36,254 nucleotides of DNA from Clostridia bacterium (lineage in GTDB: Bacteria > Bacillota > Clostridia > Oscillospirales > Acutalibacteraceae): NCBI GenBank assembly GCA_017937865.1, contig JAGBCU010000060.1, forward strand, positions 1-36,254, read 5' to 3'. The notes under the pieces are model-generated. The model was not told the DNA's origin, made no database searches, and saw only the letters and a list, made by a program, of their open reading frames with translations. Position numbers and translations under genes: made by a program. Shown here in pieces: positions 27,253 through 35,489 of this stretch (its first letter is position 1; each line of letters opens with the position of its first letter).

Positions 27253-27258
27253 TATAAT
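27253..27258 (+). promoter_or_regulatory. -10 box downstream of site B
   Basis: Consensus TATAAT with no recognisable -35 hexamer at 16-18 bases. This is typical of activator-dependent promoters; the repeat pair ends 31 bases upstream. It reads into the DUF559 cassette and on towards the peptidase gene. Confidence 0.5.
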
Positions 27259-27269
27259 AAAATTAGAAC

Positions 27270-27447
27270 AAAAAAGTTGTTGTCAGTTCAACCTCTCTGG
27301 TTTAAGAGAGGGGGACCATTGCGAAATCAACTGTTGTTTTGAAAAAACTGAAATCCGGGCGGTTATTAAATATTAAAATAAAGTTGGGGCGAATGGTGGA
27401 GAGTTCCCGATGTGCACAAAAGCACATCGTGGAATCGTAAGATTCCA
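27270..27447 (-). repeat. Left inverted-repeat arm of the DUF559 cassette (copy L)
   Basis: The outer end AAAAAAGTTGTTG (27270-27282) is followed by 27 bases (27291-27317) that are the exact reverse complement of 28034-28060. The core GGTGGAGAGTTCCC (27395-27408) is the exact reverse complement of 27943-27956. Hairpin 2 is CGATGTGC/GCACATCG (408-415 with 422-429 of this kilobase). Hairpin 1 is TGGAATC-GTAA-GATTCCA (27430-27447). It lies just downstream of the DUF559 stop. Confidence 0.85.
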
Positions 27448-27470
27448 TAGACACCAATTCATCCATAAAT

Positions 27471-27869
27471 TTATCTATATTCAGGCGCAATAGGCAACCC
27501 TTTCTGACGCGCATCACAAACATTGTTTATGAGATAGCGAACATATTCAATATCCTTATTTACCTCGGTGTTTTCAAATCGCAATACATATATATCCTGA
27601 CTTTCAATATAGGCTGTTCTTTTATTATCGTATTCAATATTTTCTTCGTAAAAATGCTGGTAACCGTCAATTTCAATTGCAAGCCGTAATTGAGGACAAT
27701 AAAAATCAACAATATAGTTACCAATTATTCGTTGTCTGTGAAATTTAGGTACACGACCTTTAAGTATCTGATACCACACTTTTTTCTCTTCGTCGGTTTG
27801 ATTTTTCCGCATTTCAACAGCATATTTCTTCAGGTTTTGATTTGTTGGTAATGGTTTACGTCTGTTCAT
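27471..27869 (-). CDS. DUF559 (Vsr-like) endonuclease-domain protein
   Basis: A 132-residue protein of the DUF559 family, within the PD-(D/E)XK nuclease superfamily and related to very-short-patch repair endonucleases. NQNLKKYAVEMRKNQTDEEK and the W-Y-LKGR segment form the typical N-terminus. The fold core is IVDFYCPQLRLAIEIDG (about 58-74), with the acidic residues Asp in VDF and Glu/Asp in IEIDG, followed by H in GYQH. The C-terminal VLRFENTEV strand is also typical. ATG follows AAGGAAG. It is the only gene between the two inverted arms. Whether it cuts the arms, repairs DNA or does something else is unknown. Confidence 0.88.
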   Translation of the reverse strand: MNRRKPLPTNQNLKKYAVEMRKNQTDEEKKVWYQILKGRVPKFHRQRIIGNYIVDFYCPQLRLAIEIDGYQHFYEENIEYDNKRTAYIESQDIYVLRFENTEVNKDIEYVRYLINNVCDARQKGLPIAPEYR

Positions 27870-27902
27870 TTTTCTTCCTTTGCTAATTCGTAAGGATGGT
27901 TT

Positions 27903-28083
27903 GTTACATTTGAATCTTACGATTCAACAACGCTGACGCGTTGGGAACTCTCCACCGCTCCGTCATACTATATTTTATAATATAATTTTAGGCTCGCTTG
28001 CCACAAATTGCAAGAGGTAAATAAATAAAAGGCGGTCCCCCTCTCTTAAACCAGAGAGGTAGGACCAAACCACAACTTTTTTT
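27903..28083 (+). repeat. Right inverted-repeat arm of the DUF559 cassette (copy R)
   Basis: Hairpin 1 TTGAATC-TTAC-GATTCAA (27910-27927), hairpin 2 CAACGC-TGAC-GCGTTG (27928-27943), core GGGAACTCTCCACCGC, and a spacer with an AT-rich palindromic stretch. Hairpin 3 follows as GGTCC and CCTCTC/GAGAGG pairing around TTAAACCA. It ends in ACAACTTTTTTT at 28072-28083. The order equals copy S at the window start. Confidence 0.85.
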
Positions 28084-28115
28084 AAAAACACAAACAATTT
28101 CAGGAGGTAAAACAA

Positions 28116-31100
28116 ATGAAGAAAATAATAAGCACTATTATATGCATATCTTTACTATCATCAATAATCTGCATTCCTGTATCAGCAACGGAAGAATTTG
28201 TTGTTTCAGAAAGCATAGAAGAATTCTGCGAAGATGTAAATGAAATGATAAAGGAATACAGTGATTCCGAGTTTGTTACTCCCGATTTCATTGAGGAAGA
28301 ACAAACAACAGAAAATACCGAGCAAGAAATTGAAATAAATTACTGTCCCCGTCTAATAGTCCAGTCAGACAAACCAATTGATACATATAACGCCATTGAT
28401 GTTGTAAGTGGTTTTTCTAATTTCCATATTGTTCAGTTTGAAAACGAAGATGATACAAACTACGCCTACGATAAATATAGAAATAATTCTGATGTTATTT
28501 CTGTTGAATATGATATTTCTTACAATGCATTTACATATACAACTGAAGATAATACAAAAAAGAATACCGAAATGACTTTTGAAGACTACGAAAATGGTTG
28601 GTATTTAAATGAAACGGGTTTAGATTATATTCTTAATAAATATCAAAAAAGTGAACTTCCCGAAGTTGTAATAGCTGTAATAGATACTGGTGTAGATTTA
28701 AATAATGAATATATTAGTGACAGAATAATTCCAACCAAATTCAATAATTCCGGTGAAGACGACCAAGCAAGCGAACAAGACTTTTATGGTCACGGCACAA
28801 TGATAACAAGTCTAATAAAAAATTGTACAACTAAAAATGTAAAGGTTGCTAATTTTAGATGTGGAACCTCAAAAGGACATATTACAATGACATCAGCTTG
28901 TGCTGCAATAATGGCTGCTGTAAATTTTGGTGTTGATATAATTAATTGTAGCTTTACTGTTAGCAATACATTTGCTTTAGTTCAGGAAACTATAGATTAT
29001 GCCTATGAGCAATCATGTGCTCTTTTTGCAGCAGCGGGAAACCGAACCGGTGACTTAGAATTATTTTCCAGCCCTTTAACAACTTCGGCTATCTGCGTCG
29101 GTTCATCCAACAGATTTTATACACCATCAAGTTTTACGGCTTGGGGAAAGTATTGCGATATCTTAGCCCCTGGTGAAGATATGCCGTTATATGATTTAAA
29201 TAATGAAATCATATCAGTTGATGGTACTTCTTTTTCTTCACCGTTTATGGCAAGTTTATTTGCTATGCATTTATCAATATATCCAACAATACCATTCAAA
29301 GAGCGAATAAGAATAATAACTTCTACAGGAAGTGGATCTGATGAAGATTATGTTTCAGAATATTTTGGTAGCGGTATTGTAAATGTACCAAAACTCTTTT
29401 CGTTTAATGGTTTGGAAGAACCTCAATTTAATTATTCTGATGGTAAATATGTTGGTAAAGTATCTCTTGAAATCACGGCAGAAGATAGTTCAGATATTTA
29501 TTATACAACTGATGGTACATACCCATCTAAAACCAATGGGAAACTGTATACAGAAACAATCGAGTTTGAGGATGATTGGTTGACCATCAGAGCCATAGCT
29601 TATAAAAATGAGCAAAGAAGCAATTTAAACACTTTAGATATTTGTTCAGCTGTACTTGGAACAGACGATATGTTTACTGTAAATGAAGACGGTGTTTTAA
29701 CCGGATATACCGGTAAAGTTAAATACTTGAAAATTCCAGAAGTCATAAATGGTATAACAGTAAAAGAAATCTCCTTTTATAGTGGTTTTAACACAACAGA
29801 AATTTATGGAGTAATTCTTCCTGATACAGTTGAATATCTGGGGTGGACGATTGATAAATATGATAGACCTACCACATTAGAGGAACAAATCGGTGCTTTT
29901 CAATTAAATGAAACAATCGAATTTTTGGTTGGAAAAGGTATTAAAGTTCTAGGTTATTATGCTGTATCTCATATACCTAATATATACGAGGTTGATTTCC
30001 CTAATTGCGAAACTATTATGAGTCAAGCATTTACTGATTGCGGACTATTAGGTGCTCGATTCCCAAAAGTAAAGAGTATAGATAATCAAGCTTTCTACAA
30101 TAATGTTAGATTAAGAGAAATATATTTACCCGAATGTATTGGTCTAGGGTATGGAACTTTTTATCAATGCTTACGTCTAAAAGAAATATATGCTCCCAAA
30201 GCTGATTATCTTCCATTACAAGAATTCGAGGAAAATAGTTTTACTCAAGATAATTCTAATGCAACAAGAAATCTGTTTTATGATTGCTCAAGATTAACAG
30301 AACTTGATTTACCAAACATTGAAACAATCGGTTATGGTTCGTTTACTGAATCATCTTTAAAAGAACTTGAATTATCGAATATTGAGTATATATATGATTT
30401 ACCTGATACAATACTGTATAGGAGTGAAAGTTTAGGAAACGCATCTTATTTTTCTCCTTACTTTTATCCTATTCAGGTCACTCTTTCTCTCCCTTCAACT
30501 TTACAATACTGTATATCTGCAACCGATTACAAAAATGAATTTATTGAATATGTGGTTTACGGCACAGCGGGTAAAGGAAGCTATGCTGAGCAATGGGCAG
30601 AGAAAAATGGTGTTCAGTTCATAAACATATCGCAAGAAACTGCCATTGTTGAGGATATTGAGCCCATTTGGGATAAATATTCATACGAACCACTTGAATT
30701 TGATGCACGTGGTTTCAACCGAACTTATCAATGGTATGGTTCAAAGGATAAAATTCAAGGCAACTATGATGATAAACCTATAACGAATGCAACGGACAAG
30801 ACATTTAATCCTGATAATTACAAGTCATACCCGTATTATTACTGCATTATGACAAGTTCGGATAAAGATGTTCAAGGTAAAATTACTAGTCAAGTTGAAA
30901 TTAAAAGTTCTATGTGTCAGAACAGGCTTTATTATATGGTTTCACTTCCCAATACACACATTGATTTTGACAACTATTTAATTTATACCCAAACAACCGG
31001 CTGTAAGAATTTCTTTAATATCATTGAAATTCAGGAAAACACAAGCTATTCTTCTTTACCATCTTTGGTATATAAAGAATATTATTGGTATGGTACAGGT

Positions 31101-31334
31101 TCTGAGTTTGTTATATACAATGGAACAAAAAAAGAAAGATATACACTAATTGTTGAAGGTGATGTTAATGGCGATAGCGCTGTAGACGTATTAGATGCTT
31201 ATCAAGTTTCGCTAGTCGTTAACGGACATACAGAATTAACTGACGAGTACTTACTTGCAGCAGATACAAATTCGGATGAAGAAATAACTGTTGAAGATTA
31301 TGCTCAGGTTGTTAACTTGGTTTTAGCAGGATAG
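28116..31334 (+). CDS. Secreted subtilisin-like (S8) peptidase with leucine-rich repeats and a dockerin
   Basis: A 1072-residue extracellular protein. A signal peptide (1-24, cut near VSA) and a propeptide-like region precede the S8 domain (about 180-425). The catalytic residues are Asp190 (VIDTG), His226 (GHGT) and Ser372 (GTSFSSP), with oxyanion Asn309 (AAAGN). Next comes a chitobiase-C-terminal-like segment (about 445-510, YYTTDGTYP). BspA-type leucine-rich repeats follow (about 530-800), then a beta-rich region. The end (about 1014-1072) is a type I dockerin with two calcium loops, DVNGDSAVDVLD and DTNSDEEITVED. The LRRs and dockerin suggest binding to surfaces or to a cohesin scaffold. 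AGGAGG precedes the ATG. The coding sequence looks more AT-rich than the housekeeping genes. Confidence 0.92.
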   Translation: MKKIISTIICISLLSSIICIPVSATEEFVVSESIEEFCEDVNEMIKEYSDSEFVTPDFIEEEQTTENTEQEIEINYCPRLIVQSDKPIDTYNAIDVVSGFSNFHIVQFENEDDTNYAYDKYRNNSDVISVEYDISYNAFTYTTEDNTKKNTEMTFEDYENGWYLNETGLDYILNKYQKSELPEVVIAVIDTGVDLNNEYISDRIIPTKFNNSGEDDQASEQDFYGHGTMITSLIKNCTTKNVKVANFRCGTSKGHITMTSACAAIMAAVNFGVDIINCSFTVSNTFALVQETIDYAYEQSCALFAAAGNRTGDLELFSSPLTTSAICVGSSNRFYTPSSFTAWGKYCDILAPGEDMPLYDLNNEIISVDGTSFSSPFMASLFAMHLSIYPTIPFKERIRIITSTGSGSDEDYVSEYFGSGIVNVPKLFSFNGLEEPQFNYSDGKYVGKVSLEITAEDSSDIYYTTDGTYPSKTNGKLYTETIEFEDDWLTIRAIAYKNEQRSNLNTLDICSAVLGTDDMFTVNEDGVLTGYTGKVKYLKIPEVINGITVKEISFYSGFNTTEIYGVILPDTVEYLGWTIDKYDRPTTLEEQIGAFQLNETIEFLVGKGIKVLGYYAVSHIPNIYEVDFPNCETIMSQAFTDCGLLGARFPKVKSIDNQAFYNNVRLREIYLPECIGLGYGTFYQCLRLKEIYAPKADYLPLQEFEENSFTQDNSNATRNLFYDCSRLTELDLPNIETIGYGSFTESSLKELELSNIEYIYDLPDTILYRSESLGNASYFSPYFYPIQVTLSLPSTLQYCISATDYKNEFIEYVVYGTAGKGSYAEQWAEKNGVQFINISQETAIVEDIEPIWDKYSYEPLEFDARGFNRTYQWYGSKDKIQGNYDDKPITNATDKTFNPDNYKSYPYYYCIMTSSDKDVQGKITSQVEIKSSMCQNRLYYMVSLPNTHIDFDNYLIYTQTTGCKNFFNIIEIQENTSYSSLPSLVYKEYYWYGTGSEFVIYNGTKKERYTLIVEGDVNGDSAVDVLDAYQVSLVVNGHTELTDEYLLAADTNSDEEITVEDYAQVVNLVLAG

Positions 31335-31360
31335 AATCAGATTTTTTTATGATATAAATA

Positions 31361-31393
31361 AAACCAGAGTAGGTATGGTTCCTGCTCTGGTTT
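31361..31393. terminator. Bidirectional terminator between the peptidase gene and uvrC
   Basis: A 13-bp stem AAACCAGAGTAGG/CCTGCTCTGGTTT with one T-G pair and a seven-base loop. T-runs follow on the plus strand (TTTTTATC) and a T-rich stretch on the minus strand. It serves two convergent genes. Confidence 0.88.
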
Positions 31394-31399
31394 TTATCT

Positions 31400-33235
31400 T
31401 TATTCACCCTTAAAGGCTTTTATAATTTCAATTGCATTTGCTTCTGTAATGCCCGGGACGCTCATAAGAGCTTCTTTATCGGCTTTACCGATAGCCTCTA
31501 AGGTTTTAAATTTAATCATAAGATTTTTGGCTTTCTTTTCGCCTATGCCTTTGATATCGGTAAGGGCGGCGGAAAGGGCTGATTTTGTATGTTTTTTGCG
31601 ATGATAAGCAACTGAATATCTATGCACCTCGTCTTGTATATTCGTTACAAGGTTAAAGGCTTTTTTCCTTGAATTAAAATCTATCCTACCACCTGCGGTT
31701 GATATGGCAGAGGTTCTGTGTTTACTGTTTTTAACCATACCGAAAACGGGTACGTCAATACCGTATTGGCTAAGAAGCGGTAAGACCGCATTAACCTGAC
31801 CCTTGCCACCGTCAAGAAGAATTAAATCAGGAAGTCTTCCGAAGCCTACGGTTACGCCCTGCTCTTTATGCTTATAATATTCATCAAATCTTCTTGAAAG
31901 CACTTCCTCCATAGACCTGTAGTCATCCTGCCCCGAAAAGCCCCTTATAGCAAAGCGTTTGTAACCGCTTTTTAAGGGCTTACCGTCTTTAAAAACAACC
32001 ATTCCTGCAACGTTGTCGCTACCGCCAGTATGAGAAATATCGTAAGCCTCTATATACTCGGGAGTTGCCTTTAAGCCTAACATCATAGCAAGCTCCTCAA
32101 GGGCTTCTCTGCTACGGTCGTTACAACGGTATTTCTCGGTAAGCTTTTGCATTGCATTTGCTTTACACATATCAACAAGCTTTGCCTGCTCACCCTTTTG
32201 AGGAATTACTAAGCTGACGTTTGTACCTCTTTTTTCAGAAAGCCATTTTGCAATATTTTCACCGTCGGCAATTTCTCCGTCAAGCTCTATTCTCGGTGGA
32301 ATTTTTCTGTTTAAAGAATAATAAGAGGTTATAAGCTCTGCTCTCATTTCAGCAATGCTTTCACCCTCGTCGGTAAAGAAATGCTCACTGTCAACAAGGC
32401 GGTTATCCTCAAACCTTAAAACTGCCCAGCAGGCTTTACCGTCCATAACAGACAATGCAAAAACATCCTGCACCTTATAGGTAGAAGAAACAACCTTTTG
32501 ATTACTTCCTACCTTTTCGATACTACGGATTGTATCTCTTATTTTTGCCGCTTGCTCAAAATCGAGCCTTTCGGCAGCCTCTTCCATCTGCTTTGTTAAG
32601 TTTTTAATTGTTTTTTTACTTCCGTTTTGTAAAAAATCGAGAGCATTTTCAACGTTTTTTTCGTATTCGCTTAAGGGTAATTTACCCGAGCAAGGAGCAC
32701 AGCAAAGACCTAAATGATAATTAAGACAAGGACGGTCTTTACCTATATCGCGAGGAAAAACCTTGTTGCAGGTAGGAAGCTTGAAAACCTTTTTTGCTTC
32801 CTCTACCGCTTTAGTAACCGAAAAACCCGCAGTATACGGCCCTAAATAATCAGAATTGCTATCATCCTTTTGCAATACGGCGTAAATATTACGCCAATTA
32901 CCCTTTGTAATTTTAATGTAGCTGAAGCCCTTATCATCCTTTAAAAGAATGTTATATTTCGGCATATTTTGCTTAATAAGGCTACATTCAAGCACTAAGG
33001 CTTCAAACTCGCTATCGGTAAGTATATAGTCGAAATCCTCAACGTTTTCAACCATTTTACGCACCTTGTTAAGATGCTTTTCCTGAGCACCGAAATATTG
33101 ACTAACTCTGTTTTTCAACGCCTTTGCTTTTCCGATGTAGATAATATTTTTGTTTTTATCCTTCATTATATAAACACCGGGGGTTAAGGGTAATTTATTG
33201 GCTTTATCCTTTAACCGTCTTAATCTTTCGTCCAT
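31400..33235 (-). CDS. uvrC: UvrABC system protein C
   Basis: Makes both incisions in nucleotide excision repair after UvrA/UvrB damage recognition. The ATG at 33235 (GGTGAG three bases upstream) gives 611 residues; the frame extends to 33307 without support. The GIY-YIG domain (GVYIM..IIYIGKAKALKNR) is at 20-43. A UvrB-interacting UVR motif lies at about 200-235 (EEAAERLDFEQAAKIRD). The RNase H-like domain starts at EAYDISHTGG. Helix-hairpin-helix motifs occur near the end (IKGIGEKKAKNL, VPGITEANA). Confidence 0.97.
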   Translation of the reverse strand: MDERLRRLKDKANKLPLTPGVYIMKDKNKNIIYIGKAKALKNRVSQYFGAQEKHLNKVRKMVENVEDFDYILTDSEFEALVLECSLIKQNMPKYNILLKDDKGFSYIKITKGNWRNIYAVLQKDDSNSDYLGPYTAGFSVTKAVEEAKKVFKLPTCNKVFPRDIGKDRPCLNYHLGLCCAPCSGKLPLSEYEKNVENALDFLQNGSKKTIKNLTKQMEEAAERLDFEQAAKIRDTIRSIEKVGSNQKVVSSTYKVQDVFALSVMDGKACWAVLRFEDNRLVDSEHFFTDEGESIAEMRAELITSYYSLNRKIPPRIELDGEIADGENIAKWLSEKRGTNVSLVIPQKGEQAKLVDMCKANAMQKLTEKYRCNDRSREALEELAMMLGLKATPEYIEAYDISHTGGSDNVAGMVVFKDGKPLKSGYKRFAIRGFSGQDDYRSMEEVLSRRFDEYYKHKEQGVTVGFGRLPDLILLDGGKGQVNAVLPLLSQYGIDVPVFGMVKNSKHRTSAISTAGGRIDFNSRKKAFNLVTNIQDEVHRYSVAYHRKKHTKSALSAALTDIKGIGEKKAKNLMIKFKTLEAIGKADKEALMSVPGITEANAIEIIKAFKGE

Positions 33236-33293
33236 ACACTCACCTACCTTCGTTAAAATTTCATTTAATATATTCAATAGCTGAATACAAAGC

Positions 33294-33332
33294 AAAAGAC
33301 CTTTCACCAGCTTAACTGTTGAAAGGTCTTTT
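33294..33332 (-). terminator. Terminator of ptsH
   Basis: A 13-bp stem AAAAGACCTTTCA/TGAAAGGTCTTTT with a 13-base loop, 24 bases past the HPr stop, with T-rich sequence after it on the minus strand. Confidence 0.85.
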
Positions 33333-33355
33333 CGTTGCTTGTTAATTTACAGTAA

Positions 33356-33622
33356 TTATGCTTCAGCAAAGCCGCTTTCAACAAGAGCTACAAGAGCATT
33401 TACTGCCTGTTCTTCATCAACGCCGCCTGCGATGATGCGGATTTCAGTATCACCCATAATACCAAGAGAAAGAACACCAAGAAGGCTCTTAGCATTTACT
33501 CTTCTTTCTTCTTTCTCAAGCCAGATTGATGACTTGAATTCGTTTGCTTTCTGAATAAAGAAAGTTGCGGGGCGAGCATGAAGACCAACCTGATTTTTAA
33601 CTGTTACATCTTTAACGTACAT
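33356..33622 (-). CDS. ptsH: Phosphocarrier protein HPr
   Basis: Carries phosphate from PEP via enzyme I to PTS sugar transporters. With the ATG at 33622 (GGGAGAA five bases upstream) it has 88 residues. His15 in GLHARPA is the catalytic residue. Ser46 in NAKSLLGVLSLG is the HPr-kinase site used in Firmicute catabolite repression. Histidine at position 15 argues against Crh. It has its own promoter and terminator and no ptsI beside it, a common arrangement in Clostridia. Confidence 0.94.
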   Translation of the reverse strand: MYVKDVTVKNQVGLHARPATFFIQKANEFKSSIWLEKEERRVNAKSLLGVLSLGIMGDTEIRIIAGGVDEEQAVNALVALVESGFAEA

Positions 33623-33693
33623 AATAATTCTCCCACATTCAAAATATATTTCTAACTTGTTTCGAGTAGAAAATTCCACTTATCACTTACTAT

Positions 33694-33721
33694 ATTATAC
33701 CACCAAATTGATTTTAGTCAA
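33694..33721 (-). promoter_or_regulatory. Promoter of ptsH
   Basis: -35 TTGACT (33716-33721), 16-bp spacer, -10 TATAAT (33694-33699). The rest of the 33722-33853 gap after trmD is AT-rich; I see no clear trmD terminator in it. Confidence 0.8.
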
Positions 33722-33853
33722 CGAAAAAAAGCTATCCTTTTAGTCAAAAATCAATAATTCGGTTGTAATACTAAACAAAAGAAAATATAAAAGCTTCGTT
33801 TTGTGCAAAATAACCACAATTGTAGATGCTTATTATTAAATATAAACAATTAT

Positions 33854-34588
33854 TTATTTTGTATTCAATAATTCCTCTAAAAATGCTTTTTCTTTTTTGC
33901 TCAATTCAGCTTTTTCCAGAAGCTCGGGTCTACGTTCCAAAGTTCGTTCAATTGACCTTTCACGCTGCCATTTTTTTATGTTAGCATGGTGGCCTGAGGA
34001 TAAAACCTCCGGCACTTCCATATTATGCCAGACAGGCGGTTTTGTGTATTGAGGGTATTCGAGTAAAGAGGAGTAATGGCTCTCCCCCATAAAGCCCTCG
34101 GGCTCTGAAAGCACACCCGGAAGCATACGGGCAACCGCATCAGCAAGAATCATTGCAGGCATTTCGCCACCGGTTACAACATAGTCACCGATAGATATTT
34201 CCTCATCAACGATTTCATCAATTACTCTTTGGTCAACGCCCTCATACCTACCGCAAAGAATTGCAATATTAGAAAGCTTTGATAACTCCTTTACTCTTTC
34301 CTGAGTAAGAGTTTTACCGCAGGGGGACATATAAATTAAATGCGGTCTTTCTTTCGTTTGCGAGCATACGTTCATAAAGCAATCGTATATGGGTTGGGGC
34401 ATCATAAGCATCCCTGCACCGCCACCGTAGGGAGTGTCGTCGACCTGATTATGACGGTTTACGGCAAAGTCACGAATCTGATGGAAGTTGATTTCTACCT
34501 TACCCGAATTTCTTGCTCTGCCTATTATGCTTTCGCTCATTACCGCTTCGCACATCTGAGGAAATAACGTTAAAATATCAATTCTCAT
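33854..34588 (-). CDS. trmD: tRNA guanine-37 N1-methyltransferase
   Basis: Methylates G37 next to the anticodon of many tRNAs, preventing frameshifts; a trefoil-knot SPOUT enzyme. The ATG at 34588 follows AGGGGGC and yields 244 residues starting MRIDILTLFPQM, as expected. DDTPYGGGAGMLM, LCGRYEGVDQRV, IGDYVVTGGEMPAM and SSGHHANIKKW are the family signatures. Its start lies inside the end of rimM (11-base overlap). The rplS gene that usually follows is not here. Confidence 0.97.
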   Translation of the reverse strand: MRIDILTLFPQMCEAVMSESIIGRARNSGKVEINFHQIRDFAVNRHNQVDDTPYGGGAGMLMMPQPIYDCFMNVCSQTKERPHLIYMSPCGKTLTQERVKELSKLSNIAILCGRYEGVDQRVIDEIVDEEISIGDYVVTGGEMPAMILADAVARMLPGVLSEPEGFMGESHYSSLLEYPQYTKPPVWHNMEVPEVLSSGHHANIKKWQRERSIERTLERRPELLEKAELSKKEKAFLEELLNTK

Positions 34589-35096
34589 CAAAAAGCCCCC
34601 TGAGCGGACGTATATAAACCTTATCATCTGCTACGTCACATCTGATAACAACATCCTTAATTGCAGGTACAAGAACCTCTTTATCATCGGCTGTTTTAAC
34701 GTACCATATATCGTTTGCGGGATATGCTTCAACGTCTTTAAGCTCGCCGTAGCAGATTGAATTGTCATCAGCATCAATAACCTTACAACCTATAAGCTCG
34801 CTTACAAACCATTTGCCCTCGGGAAGCTTTACGTCGCTACGTTTCATATAAAGCACGGTGTTTCTGAGCTTTTGAGCAGACTCTACAGTATCAATGCCCT
34901 CAAGCTTTAACACGGCAACATTGCCGTGAGGTCTGCAAGAAACAACCTTCACAGCTTTATCGCCCTTATCGTCAAAATAAAGATTTTTAAACTTTTTCAC
35001 AAACTCGGGCGTATCGCACCAAGGATTAAGACGCACCTCGCCTTTGATACCGTGAGTGTTGACAATCTGCCCGATTTCAAGATATTCTTTAATCAT
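34578..35096 (-). CDS. rimM: 16S rRNA processing/ribosome maturation protein RimM
   Basis: Assists maturation of the 30S head, binding S19. The 172 residues comprise the N-terminal RimM barrel (LEIGQIVNTHGIKGEVRL) and a C-terminal PRC barrel (LIGCKV through VLVPAIKDVV). ATG follows AGGA. The gene is in the usual order with trmD, but 393 bases of repeats separate it from khpA. Confidence 0.96.
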   Translation of the reverse strand: MIKEYLEIGQIVNTHGIKGEVRLNPWCDTPEFVKKFKNLYFDDKGDKAVKVVSCRPHGNVAVLKLEGIDTVESAQKLRNTVLYMKRSDVKLPEGKWFVSELIGCKVIDADDNSICYGELKDVEAYPANDIWYVKTADDKEVLVPAIKDVVIRCDVADDKVYIRPLRGLFDEN

Positions 35097-35136
35097 TTCA
35101 AAATCCTAAATATATTATAAAACAACCTATTTTTAA

Positions 35137-35487
35137 TTAGTAAAAAAAGACGCGTTGATTTTAGATGCAGAAGACGGAATTTTACACCGAAGGCGTATAA
35201 AAATACGCCGAGTGTGTAAAAAACGCCTTATGCGTTAAAAGCAACCTACCTTGCTTATAAAAAAAGACGCGTCGATTTTAGATGCAGAAGGCGGAATTTC
35301 GCACCGAAGGCGTATGAGATACGCCGAGTGTGAGAAAAACGCCTTATGCGCTAAAAGCAACCAATCTTAAATTAGTAAAAAAGACGCGTTGGTTTTAGAT
35401 GCAGAAGACGGAATTTTACACCGAAGGCGTATAAAAATACGCCGAGTGTGTAAAAAACGTCTTATGCGCTAAAAACAACCGTCTTTT
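35137..35487 (-). repeat. Three tandem 117-bp hairpin units
   Basis: Units at 35137-35253, 35254-35370 and 35371-35487 have an exact 117-bp period (the GACGCGT landmark at 35149, 35266, 35383). Each forms a long imperfect hairpin. In unit 1 TTTTACAC (35180-35187) pairs with GTGTAAAA (35214-35221), an internal loop CGAA/GAGT follows, and the tip is GGCGTAT/ATACGCC. Outer arms built on TTTTAG..GC.AAG also pair imperfectly. Unit 2 differs in stem and loop; units 1 and 3 are nearly alike. Sequence just before unit 1 (CAACCTATTTTTAATTAG) looks like the end of a lost fourth unit. Confidence 0.9.
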
Positions 35488-35489
35488 AA

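Larger units (their letters stand above)
27270..28083. mobile_element. Putative inverted-repeat cassette carrying a DUF559 gene
   Basis: A unit of roughly 814 bp made of two structured arms in opposite orientation around one minus-strand gene. Exact inverted matches (27 and 14 bases) and similar outermost ends (AAAAAAGTTGT) mark the borders. It lies between a promoter-like site and the peptidase gene and has the opposite orientation to its plus-strand neighbours. No transposase is present and no target-site duplication could be established, so mobility is inferred. Confidence 0.55.

Noticed and set aside
27173..27376. A 67-codon plus-strand frame after the kinase gene that might have been an AgrD-like signal peptide precursor.
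   Set aside because: It starts inside the terminator hairpin, runs through the direct repeats, promoter and left arm of the cassette, and has no ribosome site or AgrD-like motif.
27262..28092. A target-site duplication flanking the DUF559 cassette.
   Set aside because: Both borders are runs of A or T, so any short match is uninformative.
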